This document shows positions 38,264 through 44,812 of a DNA stretch of 49,243 nt, in pieces (the stretch's first letter is position 1; each line of letters starts with the position of its first letter). The notes under the pieces were generated by a model. The model did no database searches. It worked only from the letters and a program-made list of their open reading frames with translations, and was not told the origin of the DNA. Origin of the DNA: Mesorhizobium mediterraneum (GTDB lineage: Bacteria; Pseudomonadota; Alphaproteobacteria; Rhizobiales; Rhizobiaceae); assembly GCF_002284565.1 (NCBI RefSeq), contig NZ_NPKI01000047.1, forward strand, positions 1-49,243, read 5' to 3'. A program made the translations under genes and the position numbers.

Positions 38264-38848
38264 ATGCCCCAAGAGCTCAGCCCTACCCGCAAACGTATTG
38301 TCGATGCCGCGACGAAGCTGTTCTATGCTGAAGGGATTGGCCGCGTCAGCGTCGATGCCGTCGCCGAAAAGGCAGGCCTCACCAAGCGCACGCTTTACTA
38401 TCATTTCAAGAGCAAGGACGACCTGATCGCCGCTTATCTCGATGGCCGCGACCAGCCGAATCTGAAGCAGATGGCCGGCTGGTTCGACGCCGCCGAAGGC
38501 GGTCCCGATCGCAAGGTCGAGGCGATCTTCACCAATCTGGCACGCGTGGCACGCCATCCCAAATGGAAAGGATGTGGTTTCCTGCGAACGGCCGCGGAGC
38601 TCGCCGCCATGCCCGGACACCCGGCGATGAAGGTCGGGTCGCGACACAAGGCGAATTTCGAAAAATGGCTGGCCGGCGAAATGTCAGGCCGCAGCATTTT
38701 GGAGCCACAAACCCTGGCGCGCGAAATCGTCCTTCTGATGGATGGCGCGTTCTCGATCATGCTGATCCACCGCAACCCCGACTATATCGAGGCAGCCGGA
38801 CACGCCGCTGCCATGCTCGTTCGGGCGAGATCCCAAGACAGCGCCTGA
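38264..38848 (+). CDS. TetR/AcrR family transcriptional regulator
   Basis: This 194-residue regulator has a clear helix-turn-helix: RKRIVDAATKLFYAEGIGRV, then VDAVAEKAGLTKRTLYYHFK. The C-terminal domain, with KGCGFLRTAAELAAMPGHPA, is typical of a small-ligand TetR. The reading frame runs on upstream, but ATG 38264 gives the normal length. It is divergent from the crotonase gene and probably controls it. Confidence 0.92.
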   Translation: MPQELSPTRKRIVDAATKLFYAEGIGRVSVDAVAEKAGLTKRTLYYHFKSKDDLIAAYLDGRDQPNLKQMAGWFDAAEGGPDRKVEAIFTNLARVARHPKWKGCGFLRTAAELAAMPGHPAMKVGSRHKANFEKWLAGEMSGRSILEPQTLAREIVLLMDGAFSIMLIHRNPDYIEAAGHAAAMLVRARSQDSA

Positions 38849-38880
38849 CGAAGGATTGCTGCCGCGACGATCCGTGCCGG

Positions 38881-40107
38881 CTAAAACCCAAGCGCCAGCC
38901 ACGCCGTTCCGGCAAGCAGCGTGACCAGCGTCAGCGGCAGGCCGACCTTGAAGAAGGCGGCGAACGACAGAGTTGTGCCGGAGACCCGCGCGTGCTCCGC
39001 GACAATCAGATTGGCGACCGAGCCGAGCAGCGTGAAATTGCCGGCCAGCGTCGAGCTCATCGCGACGATCAGCCAGGCGCGCTCCGGGTTTTCCAGGCCG
39101 GGTATGAATGGCCGCAGCGCCAGCACGGCCGGAACGTTGCTCATGATGTTGGACAGCACCGCGGTGAAGCCGGATAGCCGCCAGACATCGTCCAGGCCGA
39201 GGTTTTTGGCCGAGGCGATGATGTCAGGGCTGAGCAGCGTCTTCTCGGCGCCGGCGACGACGATGAACAGGCCGGCGAACATGAACAGCAGCGGCCCGTC
39301 GATCTCGCGATAGATGCGCGCCGGCTTGATGGCGCGGGTCACCAGAAGAATGGCGCCGCCGATGAGCGCCGCCTTGGCGACCGGCACGTCGGCAAAGAAA
39401 GCGATCGCCAGCCCGATGCAGACGACCACCGCCTTCAGCACCTGTCCCGGCAGCATGCGGCCGCGATAGACTTCGGGGCTGACCTCGGCCTTGCGCGCGA
39501 ATTCGGCCCGGTAGACGATGCGCACGATGACGATGACGGCGACGAGGCCAAACAGGGCGACGGGCGCCAGGGCCGCCGAGAAGGCCGGATAGGAAATCCC
39601 CGACAGCGCGCCTATGACCATGTTCTGGGGATTGCCGGTGATGGTGGCGACGCTGCCGCAATTCGACGCCGTGGCGGTGGCGATCAGATAGGGAATCGGG
39701 TTGCGGTTGATGACACGGGTGACGTGGACGACGATCGGCGCCATGACCAGGCAGATCGCGTCGTTGACCAGGAACGCCGACAGAACGCCGGTCAGCAGCG
39801 TCACCATCACCAGCAGCATGAATGGCGCGTGCGCATGCTCGATGGCGACGGCGCCGAGTGCGCGGAAAGCGCCCGACACTTTCAGATGCGCCACGACGAT
39901 CATCATGCCGAGCAGCAGCGTGATGGTGTCGAAATTGATCGCGCGGTAGGCGTCCTCCAGGCTGAGCGCGCCGATGGCAATCATCGCCGCGCCGCCGAGC
40001 AACGCGATGCCTGCCCGGTCGAGGCGCAGCCCAGGTACCCTGCCGATGGCGACGCCGGCATAGGTCAGGATCAGGATCAGCAACGCCGCCGCGCCCATCA
40101 GTGTCAT
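38881..40107 (-). CDS. SLC13/ArsB-NhaD type anion transporter
   Basis: This 408-residue inner-membrane protein has about ten hydrophobic segments and the DASS/ArsB marks: LLGMMIVVAHLKVSGAFRAL, LTGVLSAFLVNDAICLVMAP and TGNPQNMVIGALSGISYPAF, with a second repeat VLSNIMSNVPAVLALRPF. The two NxxP/N-rich hairpins suit an anion or Na+/H+ exchanger. The substrate (arsenite, dicarboxylate or sodium) is not settled. An in-frame ATG at 40098 is an alternative; longer extensions upstream lack ribosome sites. Confidence 0.87.
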   Translation of the reverse strand: MTLMGAAALLILILTYAGVAIGRVPGLRLDRAGIALLGGAAMIAIGALSLEDAYRAINFDTITLLLGMMIVVAHLKVSGAFRALGAVAIEHAHAPFMLLVMVTLLTGVLSAFLVNDAICLVMAPIVVHVTRVINRNPIPYLIATATASNCGSVATITGNPQNMVIGALSGISYPAFSAALAPVALFGLVAVIVIVRIVYRAEFARKAEVSPEVYRGRMLPGQVLKAVVVCIGLAIAFFADVPVAKAALIGGAILLVTRAIKPARIYREIDGPLLFMFAGLFIVVAGAEKTLLSPDIIASAKNLGLDDVWRLSGFTAVLSNIMSNVPAVLALRPFIPGLENPERAWLIVAMSSTLAGNFTLLGSVANLIVAEHARVSGTTLSFAAFFKVGLPLTLVTLLAGTAWLALGF

Positions 40108-40540
40108 TCGTGGAAAAGCCCCGTTCAGATCCGCCCTGCCCCGCCATTGGCGAACACGGGCCGCCAACGCCCCCTCCTCACTGCGGACATAGAATGAACG
40201 CAGGCACAGGAGGTGCCCGCGACGTCGGCGAATCTTATCTGCGAGGCGTCCGGACGATCGGTGATACCTGAAAAAAGACACGGGTTCACGCGCCATGTCT
40301 CAGGTGCGACCTGTTACCTACGTCATGGCGCAGAACCGGCTTGACCCATTGCGTGATTGGCCGCTTCACGCCCTTCGGTGGCGGCCCGGCGCGCACTTGG
40401 ATCGCGTTTCAGAGCCGCTCGCGGATCGCGGCTGGAATTAATGAAGGCCGAGCCGACATATTTGCGCGTGCCGATCTCGCCCATCTGAGCTGGCGACGAT
40501 GATGCGCGCCGGCCGGCCGGCCTTCCGAAAGGCGCTGTTT
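40108..40540. other. Gene-poor interval holding one candidate small peptide
   Basis: This 433-bp region upstream of the SLC13-type gene contains a possible 53-residue minus-strand peptide at 40323-40484 (listed separately). No recognised promoter or repeat was seen. The GC-rich stretch GCGCGCCGGCCGGCCGGCC lies near 40505. Confidence 0.4.
40323..40484 (-). CDS. Candidate small basic peptide (53 aa), GTRKYVGSA type
   Basis: The peptide starts MGEIGTRKYVGSAFINSSRD and continues with a basic helix (RAALKRDPSARRAATEGREA). The first 15 residues nearly match a 26-residue frame at 41808-41888 (MAGPGTRKYVGSAIISVNHE). No clear ribosome site is visible, so translation is unproven. Sharing between two places in the same accessory region argues it is more than chance. 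Function unknown. Confidence 0.35.
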   Translation of the reverse strand: MGEIGTRKYVGSAFINSSRDPRAALKRDPSARRAATEGREAANHAMGQAGSAP

Positions 40541-40831
40541 TCAATAACGATAAATGTAAGCCGGCCTCCTGAAGCCGCGTTTGCACTTCACCTCTTCCTT
40601 GTATTCATCGCCTTCCCACTTGCGCTCAATCTTGCAATTCCCGCGCCGGAATTCCTCGTTGTAGCTGTAGCGTTCGCGCTCCCTATATCGACGCGTCTGG
40701 TGATCATCGTCGTTGTAGCGACCCACCCAGCGCCCATGCCCGCTCTCGTCCTTCCAGGGATCGGCTGCCGCTACGCTGACGCAGCCAGTCATTGCAATGC
40801 CGGCGGCCAGGAGGGTTACGAGCATCTTCAT
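40541..40831 (-). CDS. Small exported protein, possible lipoprotein (96 aa)
   Basis: The N-terminus MKMLVTLLAAGIAMTGCVSV has a possible lipobox ending in Cys16; cleavage after VSVAAA is the alternative. The mature chain is highly polar and aromatic, with RRYRERERYSYNEEFRRGNC, KIERKWEGDEYKEEVKCKRG and RRPAYIYRY at the end. It resembles a small family of rhizobial envelope proteins, but I do not recognise a named domain. A purine-rich AGAGGAAG site precedes the ATG. Confidence 0.75.
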   Translation of the reverse strand: MKMLVTLLAAGIAMTGCVSVAAADPWKDESGHGRWVGRYNDDDHQTRRYRERERYSYNEEFRRGNCKIERKWEGDEYKEEVKCKRGFRRPAYIYRY

Positions 40832-40987
40832 ACGCAATCTTCCTCTGCAGGTCCCCGCCAAAGGATTGAAACTCCGTTGAACGGCTTTCTTTTCCCTGCG
40901 CTGCTCGCAGAGCGGCTCGCCTCCATGCAAGACGTTTTCATCAAGCCCGGAAGAGCATCCCGCCGGGCCCGATATCCGATATCACAA

Positions 40988-41293
40988 TCAGCCGCCATTA
41001 GCAGGCGCTGCCGGAGCGGGCGCGGCTGGGGCAGGTGCGGCTGGGGCAGGTGCGGCCGGCTCTGCCGGAGCGGGCGAGGCTGGCGCTTCGACCTTGGGCG
41101 CTTCGACCGTAGGCGCTTCAACCCTTGGCGCTTCAACCTTTACGTCGACGTCCTTCCCGGTGCCCCCGCCATTGATATTGATAACGCCAGTGAACAACAG
41201 CAGGACCACGATTGCGATGATTGCGAGAACGACGGCGACAGCAGTGCCGGCGCCATTTCCGCCTGAGTTAACAACGGTTGGACCGTTAGCCAT
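40988..41293 (-). CDS. Single-pass membrane protein with Pro/Ala repeat tail (101 aa)
   Basis: The polar N-terminus MANGPTVVNSGGNGAG is followed by one membrane segment TAVAVVLAIIAIVVLLLFTG, then a beta-like GKDVDVKVEAP and a repetitive tail with VEAP units (RVEAPTVEAPKVEAP) and PAPAAPAPAAPAPAAPA. The tail probably spans or reaches into the periplasm. The function is unknown. A GGAGAGG ribosome site fixes the start. A consensus EcfG promoter (41331-41356) lies 38 bp upstream, so it probably belongs to the general stress response. Confidence 0.85.
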   Translation of the reverse strand: MANGPTVVNSGGNGAGTAVAVVLAIIAIVVLLLFTGVININGGGTGKDVDVKVEAPRVEAPTVEAPKVEAPASPAPAEPAAPAPAAPAPAAPAPAAPANGG

Positions 41294-41330
41294 GACTACC
41301 TCTCCTATCTCTGAATGATCACTGTCGGCA

Positions 41331-41356
41331 AACGGGACCGGCGGGCACTTCGTTCC
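41331..41356 (-). promoter_or_regulatory. EcfG-type promoter of the Pro/Ala-rich membrane protein
   Basis: On the minus strand GGAAC (41352-41356), 17 bp, CGTT (41331-41334): an exact consensus match, 37 bp upstream of the ATG at 41293. Confidence 0.83.
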
Positions 41357-41494
41357 TCCGCTGGGCTTTGGTCCGAGATGCGGCAAGACTGAAGTCTTTG
41401 GGTCAAAGACAGAGGGCTGAGGGCCGGCAACCAGGACCTTACCACTGCATTGGTATTGGGCCGCCGAGCAAAGTCCCTTCATCGGTGGTTCACC

Positions 41495-41530
41495 GGGTGC
41501 CCGCTGTATGTGCACCATCGGCGGGCACCC
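41495..41530. repeat. Perfect inverted repeat (10-bp arms)
   Basis: GGGTGCCCGC (41495-41504) and GCGGGCACCC (41521-41530) flank 16 bp, 30 bp upstream of the 78-residue membrane-protein gene. There is no T-run. It may be an operator or an RNA hairpin in that gene's leader. Confidence 0.5.
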
Positions 41531-41559
41531 GATATGGCGCTCTAACAGCGGAAAGTACT

Positions 41560-41796
41560 GTGACCCTTATCCAGAGCAGACAGAATGTCGATGAGGTCGC
41601 AAGCCGACCCGCAAATGACAATCAAACTCCTAACCCAACAGATTTCTCGGTGGTTGATCTCATTTCGTCGAGCGACGACGAGGTCGCTGCCATTGTCAGG
41701 CGAACAGAGCGCCTGGCCCTTGCCGTGATTATAGTAATGGCGATCTTCCTGATCTTTGCACCGGTGGTCTTCATTGCCCTGAGGTATGGGATCTGA
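41560..41796 (+). CDS. Small membrane-anchored hypothetical protein (78 aa)
   Basis: The frame is open from 41368, but only the part from GTG 41560 (GGAAAG before it) looks protein-like: VTLIQSRQNVDEVASRPAND, an acidic SVVDLISSSDDEVAAIVRRT, then a C-terminal membrane segment LAVIIVMAIFLIFAPVVFIA. It is probably a tail-anchored inner-membrane protein. No family is recognised; the SRPANDN element recurs in small rhizobial proteins. A perfect 10-bp inverted repeat stands upstream. Confidence 0.65.
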   Translation: MTLIQSRQNVDEVASRPANDNQTPNPTDFSVVDLISSSDDEVAAIVRRTERLALAVIIVMAIFLIFAPVVFIALRYGI

Positions 41797-41807
41797 GATG
41801 TCCCGCT

Positions 41808-41888
41808 TTAGCCCTTGCCCCAAAAATCCTCGTGATTGACGCTGATGATGGCACTGCCGACGTATTTGCGGGTCCCCGGCCCGGCCAT
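41808..41888 (-). CDS. Candidate micropeptide (26 aa), GTRKYVGSA type
   Basis: The frame reads MAGPGTRKYVGSAIISVNHE and ends DFWGKG. Its first half matches the N-terminus of the candidate at 40323-40484. No clear ribosome site. It could be a truncated relic of the same small gene, at the edge of a duplicated block. Confidence 0.3.
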   Translation of the reverse strand: MAGPGTRKYVGSAIISVNHEDFWGKG

Positions 41889-41905
41889 CAGCGCGAATGC
41901 CAGTA

Positions 41906-42299
41906 TTTCCATATGGAAACAAAAAAACCCGCCACACAGGAGAGCGACGGGGCGATCAAGCGGTCACCGAGCGCGGGGTGGGTCGGGACTTGCCCGGTGC
42001 GCGGATCGTGAAAAATCGTAGGCTGCCGGCTCCGTCGCGTCTACCAACCGGCGGTTGGAAGGATCTGTTTGATTCGGCGGCGCAGCCGCTTACCGTCCCA
42101 GCGGCTGTATGGAAGCTGAAAGAAGTTCTTCCTCGTCCACCACTCCGGCCATGTAGTTGGCAATAATTCGGGACGCGAGAACTTCACGTTGTTGTTCCGA
42201 TTGGCCGTCAACCTTCAAGCGATCGAACACGCGACCAAGCAGCGCCACCTCGGATGAATTGAAAATCCCGACAGCCTCGGCCGTTCGTCGAACGGGCAT
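41906..42299. repeat. Segmental duplication, copy A
   Basis: This block of about 394 bp is similar to 43828-44225. The shared order is: CCATA(T/C)GGAA and an A-rich tract; GCCGCC/CCACA-type degenerate hairpin; GGATCGT; CGTCGCGTCTACCAACCGGC with the palindrome CCAACCGGCGGTTGG (42044-42058); and a 69-codon minus-strand gene. The terminator hairpin of copy B is degraded here. Confidence 0.75.
42090..42299 (-). CDS. Hypothetical protein, paralogue A (69 aa)
   Basis: The protein starts MPVRRTAEAVGIFNSSEVAL and shares with the gene at 44016 most of its length, including LLGRVF(D/N)RLK(V/I)DGQSEQQRE and LASRIIANYMAGVVDEEELL. It is a short helical protein, rich in acidic and Ile/Ala residues. I recognise no characterised family; it looks like a conserved rhizobial small protein. 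An in-frame ATG at 42335 is rejected because the paralogue aligns from 42299. It lies in a duplicated block of about 395 bp. Confidence 0.8.
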   Translation of the reverse strand: MPVRRTAEAVGIFNSSEVALLGRVFDRLKVDGQSEQQREVLASRIIANYMAGVVDEEELLSASIQPLGR

Positions 42300-42415
42300 A
42301 AGCAAGCTTCCCCCAAAGCGGCGTATGCAACACAAACAATCAGAAAAAGCGAAATACGGAAGAAAAATCGGGCATCTTTCCCAACAACATTCGGGGCGAG
42401 ATCAGAACCGCGCCC

Positions 42416-42441
42416 GGAACATAAGCGGTTGCTTAACAGTT
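42416..42441 (+). promoter_or_regulatory. Possible EcfG-like promoter (GGAAC-N17-AGTT)
   Basis: GGAAC (42416-42420) is followed after 17 bp by AGTT (42438-42441), one base from the consensus. It precedes two hairpins: GATGGGG/CCCCATC, and GCCCGC(g)CTC/GAG(t)GCGGGC (42512-42538). Confidence 0.4.
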
Positions 42442-42511
42442 GGATGGGGAGCAGTGGGCCTATCCCCCCATCTAGTCCCCCCGCTGTAGATCGGGAGCTG
42501 CAAACCGGTCG

Positions 42512-42538
42512 GCCCGCGCTCTGAGGAGGAGTGCGGGC
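42512..42538 (+). promoter_or_regulatory. Hairpin carrying a ribosome site in its loop
   Basis: GCCCGC-g-CTC (42512-42521) pairs with GAG-t-GCGGGC (42529-42538). The loop and 3' arm contain GAGGAGGA, the ribosome site of a short frame at 42540. The structure could hide or expose that site. Confidence 0.5.
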
Positions 42539-42539
42539 T

Positions 42540-42770
42540 ATGACCGGCTGGGATTCCTATCTCGAGGGATTTCCGCGATCGCCACAAGGTGTCAGCGGAC
42601 GATGATTATGCATCACGCCGGAGCAGGTGTCGAAGGTGATCCACAAGCGCGGCAGCCATCAGGCAACCCTGACCGCGGCCGCCCGCGGGGCAGCCCGCAT
42701 CTACCGCGCTCCTGGCGGGGGAGCGGCCAAGTGCGCGTGCTTCTGGAAGATACCAATCTTGTCGGGATAG
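42540..42770 (+). pseudogene. Interrupted small reading frame
   Basis: After GAGGAGGA the frame reads MTGWDSYLEGFPRSPQGVSG-R, hits TGA (42603-42605), and then stays open in the same frame with CITPEQVSKVIHKRGSHQAT and LTAAARGAARIYR to a stop at 42768-42770. It may be a small gene broken by one nonsense change, or a 21-residue leader peptide only. Its end overlaps the convergent zinc-ribbon gene by 70 bp. No family recognised. Confidence 0.3.
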
Positions 42771-42913
42771 GTAATCCGGATCTCGCGTCCGCATCCCTCA
42801 CACTTGTAATGGGAAACGACCTGAAACCAGCTGCCGTTCTTGATGACGGTGAAGTTGCACTGCGGGCATTGGAAAGTCAGGCCAACAGAGAATAGGCTGG
42901 GAGAGAGGGACAT
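42701..42913 (-). CDS. Small zinc-ribbon-like protein (70 aa)
   Basis: The protein reads MSLSPSLFSVGLTFQCPQCN, then SWFQVVSHYKCEGCGREIRI. Two CxxC pairs (CPQC near residue 16 and CEGC near residue 38) form a plausible zinc ribbon. The C-terminus is HAHLAAPPPGAR. It is a short cytosolic metal-binding protein of unknown role. GAGG 9 bp before the ATG sets the start. A longer frame to 42988 overlaps the neighbouring gene. Confidence 0.75.
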   Translation of the reverse strand: MSLSPSLFSVGLTFQCPQCNFTVIKNGSWFQVVSHYKCEGCGREIRITYPDKIGIFQKHAHLAAPPPGAR

Positions 42914-42953
42914 TGCAGCGCCTCGCATTCTGGGTATCTTAAAGGCGGCTTGG

Positions 42954-43163
42954 TTAGTCCAGCGTCTCGACGACGAAGGATGCGGCAATCAAATCGTCGG
43001 CATCGATTCTACCCTTGCCGTCCTCCATGACGGCTGCGACCTTTCGAAAGGTCTTCAGTTCCTTCTCGGTAATCCGTGCGCCGCGCATCCTCTTGTTGAG
43101 GTCGGTCACGCGCATTCGGAGTGCCTTGGATGCTCCAATCTCACGGTTCGACACGATGATCAC
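42954..43163 (-). CDS. Small hypothetical protein (about 69 aa)
   Basis: From GTG 43163 the protein reads VIIVSNREIGASKALRMRVT, then a basic helix DLNKRMRGARITEKELKTFR and KVAAVMEDGKGRIDADDLIA. GGAGG lies just before, though only 3 bp from this GTG; GTG 43154 (12 bp away) is the alternative. An ATG at 43202 is rejected because it lies inside a terminator-like hairpin. No domain recognised. Confidence 0.55.
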   Translation of the reverse strand: MIIVSNREIGASKALRMRVTDLNKRMRGARITEKELKTFRKVAAVMEDGKGRIDADDLIAASFVVETLD

Positions 43164-43181
43164 ATTCCTCCGTTGCTGGCT

Positions 43182-43209
43182 GCCCGCCGCACCTTTCGGC
43201 ACGGCGGGC
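43182..43209 (-). terminator. Terminator-like hairpin after the DUF1236 gene
   Basis: GCCCGCCG/CGGCGGGC around a 12-nt loop, 20 bp after the DUF1236 stop. The 28 bp are identical to 43851-43878, but no T-run follows here. Confidence 0.55.
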
Positions 43210-43229
43210 TGTCCTCCCAGTCGCTTAGG

Positions 43230-43529
43230 TTATTCGATGACTTTGATGACCTTGCGTGTGCCTGGATCAACGACAACGGTCCGGTCGTCGACCACCACGT
43301 AACTGTATTTGGTCTCGGGAACTTCATGAAGCTCGACCGTATCGGGCAGTGTTGAGCCGATATTGAGCTCTACCCCAGGGATTTTCACCGATGCGAGCGG
43401 CTGCTTCTTCACATATTCCTTGATGACGGTCTCCTGCTCAGGCTCGATGATCACGTCCTGAGCGGCAGCAGCGCCGATGCCTGCCAGCAGCAGAAGCCCC
43501 GCGACTGCCGTGGAAAGACGCATTCTCAT
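43230..43529 (-). CDS. DUF1236 family exported protein (99 aa)
   Basis: The signal peptide RLSTAVAGLLLLAGIGAAAA is cut before QDVIIEP. The mature chain shows the DUF1236 repeat pattern: PLASVKIPGVELNIGSTLPD followed by TVELHEVPETKYSYVVVDDR and VVVDPGTRKVIKVI. DUF1236 proteins are periplasmic proteins of unknown function in Hyphomicrobiales, sometimes linked to stress. An AAGGAGAAAG ribosome site fixes the start. A near-consensus EcfG promoter lies 65 bp upstream. Confidence 0.9.
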   Translation of the reverse strand: MRMRLSTAVAGLLLLAGIGAAAAQDVIIEPEQETVIKEYVKKQPLASVKIPGVELNIGSTLPDTVELHEVPETKYSYVVVDDRTVVVDPGTRKVIKVIE

Positions 43530-43593
43530 AGCTTTCTCCTTCGTGTGAGATCTCTTGCGCTGGGCGGTATCCTCTTCGCGCCCGGTCCACCCA

Positions 43594-43618
43594 AACCTGA
43601 GGTGGCCGCAAACGTTCC
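43594..43618 (-). promoter_or_regulatory. EcfG-like promoter of the DUF1236 gene
   Basis: On the minus strand GGAAC (43614-43618), 16 bp, GGTT (43594-43597): one base from the consensus, 65 bp upstream of the ATG. Confidence 0.6.
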
Positions 43619-43716
43619 TTGGTTGGGCTTCGGTCTGATCCGAGACAGGACCTAAGTCTCTCCTGCTTCGTGCAATAGGCCGGACATCGCGTCATCGGGA
43701 AAGCGATGACCAAGCC

Positions 43717-43834
43717 ACGCCGCGCCCTACGGAGGGGAAGGACGCGGGCTGATCGGGAGGGGACACCGATCTCGCAGCTTGGTTCACAGGAGAAGATGCT
43801 GCAGAAGCCGAACGTCTCCCCGAGCCGGTGTTCC
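43717..43834 (-). ncRNA. Degenerate copy of the candidate small RNA
   Basis: This block resembles 44813-44944. Read on the minus strand it keeps GGAAC...CGTT (43811-43834) but with a 15-bp spacer, hairpin 1 (GCAGC/GCTGC, 43774-43802), and hairpin 2 (GATCGG/CCGATC around a C-rich loop, 43751-43771). Hairpin 3 keeps only CCGCG/CGCGG and has lost its U-rich tail. Probably a weaker or decayed paralogue. Confidence 0.45.
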
Positions 43835-43845
43835 ATACGGAAGTC

Positions 43846-43878
43846 AAAAAGCCCGCCGCACCTTTCGGCACGGCGGGC
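43846..43878 (-). terminator. Terminator of paralogue B
   Basis: On the minus strand GCCCGCCG/CGGCGGGC closes a 12-nt loop and is followed by five T residues. It lies 138 bp after the stop of the gene at 44016. Confidence 0.8.
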
Positions 43879-44015
43879 GATCAGTTGTTCACCAGGCACA
43901 GGGTGGGCGGGGGTGGGTGTGCCCGGATCGTAGGAAATCCTACGCGCGCCGGCTGCGTCGCGTCTACCAACCGGCGGTTGGAAGAGTTAACTCGGTTAGC
44001 TTGCTTTACCCGGGC

Positions 44016-44225
44016 CTACCGCCCCAGCGCTTGTTTCGAAGCCGACAAAAGTTCTTCCTCGTCCACCACTCCGGCCATGTAATTGGCAATAATTCGGGAC
44101 GCGAGCGATTCGCGCTGTTGTTCCGATTGGCCGTCAATCTTCAAACGATTGAACACGCGGCCAAGTAGCGCCAGCTCGGACGGGTTGAAAACACCCGAAT
44201 CCTCTGCTCTTCCATGAAGCGGCAT
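44016..44225 (-). CDS. Hypothetical protein, paralogue B (69 aa)
   Basis: The protein starts MPLHGRAEDSGVFNPSELAL and matches paralogue A (42090-42299) over most positions, identical in ASRIIANYMAGVVDEEELLS. Conservation of length, start and reading frame after duplication suggests selection on the protein. It is short, helical and of unknown function. It has an AAGGGGG-type ribosome site and an AT-rich upstream stretch TTATTATACACTAAAAAA, and ends before an intrinsic terminator. Confidence 0.82.
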   Translation of the reverse strand: MPLHGRAEDSGVFNPSELALLGRVFNRLKIDGQSEQQRESLASRIIANYMAGVVDEEELLSASKQALGR

Positions 44226-44355
44226 GACAAACCCCCTTCGCCCAGAGATTTTGTTCGTGCAACATTATTATACACTAAAAAACCGCGCCCCGTTGCAGAA
44301 TCGCAGACGCGAGAGATGAGCCCTCGCGGAAGATCTGTGACCGGTGAGGGCGACA

Positions 44356-44640
44356 TCACATCAGATCTTCAGCAACCCCGTCGAATTTCTTGAGGCCTTC
44401 GCTTGGCGGCTTCTGCTTGTGAAGTCCCTGTTCAGTTGCAGCCGCCTCGAAGGCGGCGAACGCAGCTTGGTGACTGCAATGTCCGGCCAGGCATTCCTCG
44501 ATCATTCGGATTGCTTCAAGTCGGGACGGCTTGTCCATGGATGGCCATGGTTGCCGAAGCGCTTTCGCAGCGTCGGCTATCGACGCGACCACCATCGGCC
44601 TGCGATTCAGGTAGATTGTAATCGGAATGAACGCCGTCAT
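44356..44640 (-). CDS. DUF982 family protein (94 aa)
   Basis: The protein has the DUF982 layout: PITIYLNRRPMVVASIADAA, AKALRQPWPSMDKPSRLEAI, and the helix ECLAGHCSHQAAFAAFEAAA. DUF982 is a small alpha/beta domain found in many copies in Rhizobiales, with no known biochemical role. The length is normal. A weak EcfG-like motif, GCAAC-N16-CGTT, lies at 44672-44696, 31 bp upstream; the first block is one base off and is not counted as a promoter. Confidence 0.88.
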   Translation of the reverse strand: MTAFIPITIYLNRRPMVVASIADAAKALRQPWPSMDKPSRLEAIRMIEECLAGHCSHQAAFAAFEAAATEQGLHKQKPPSEGLKKFDGVAEDLM

Positions 44641-44812
44641 TTTTGTCGCTCACCAGGATTGAAGGCGGTTAAACGCGAAGAGATGGCAGTGGTTGCATCA
44701 TCGTGAATTCAGAGCGCCGATGCCCGATGCCATCGAGGCTGAACACGCCTTGCTCGGTGCCAACACGCAGGGGCTGGTCGTCCGAAGAGCCTTGGTCGTT
44801 TCGGTTCCATGA

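Larger units (their letters stand above)
43828..44225. repeat. Segmental duplication, copy B
   Basis: Partner of 41906-42299; it contains an intact terminator hairpin (43851-43878), the palindrome CCAACCGGCGGTTGG (43967-43981) and paralogue B of the 69-residue gene. Confidence 0.75.

Noticed and set aside
44672..44696. EcfG-like promoter of the DUF982 gene (GCAAC-N16-CGTT)
   Set aside because: The mismatch is in the strongly conserved GGAAC block.
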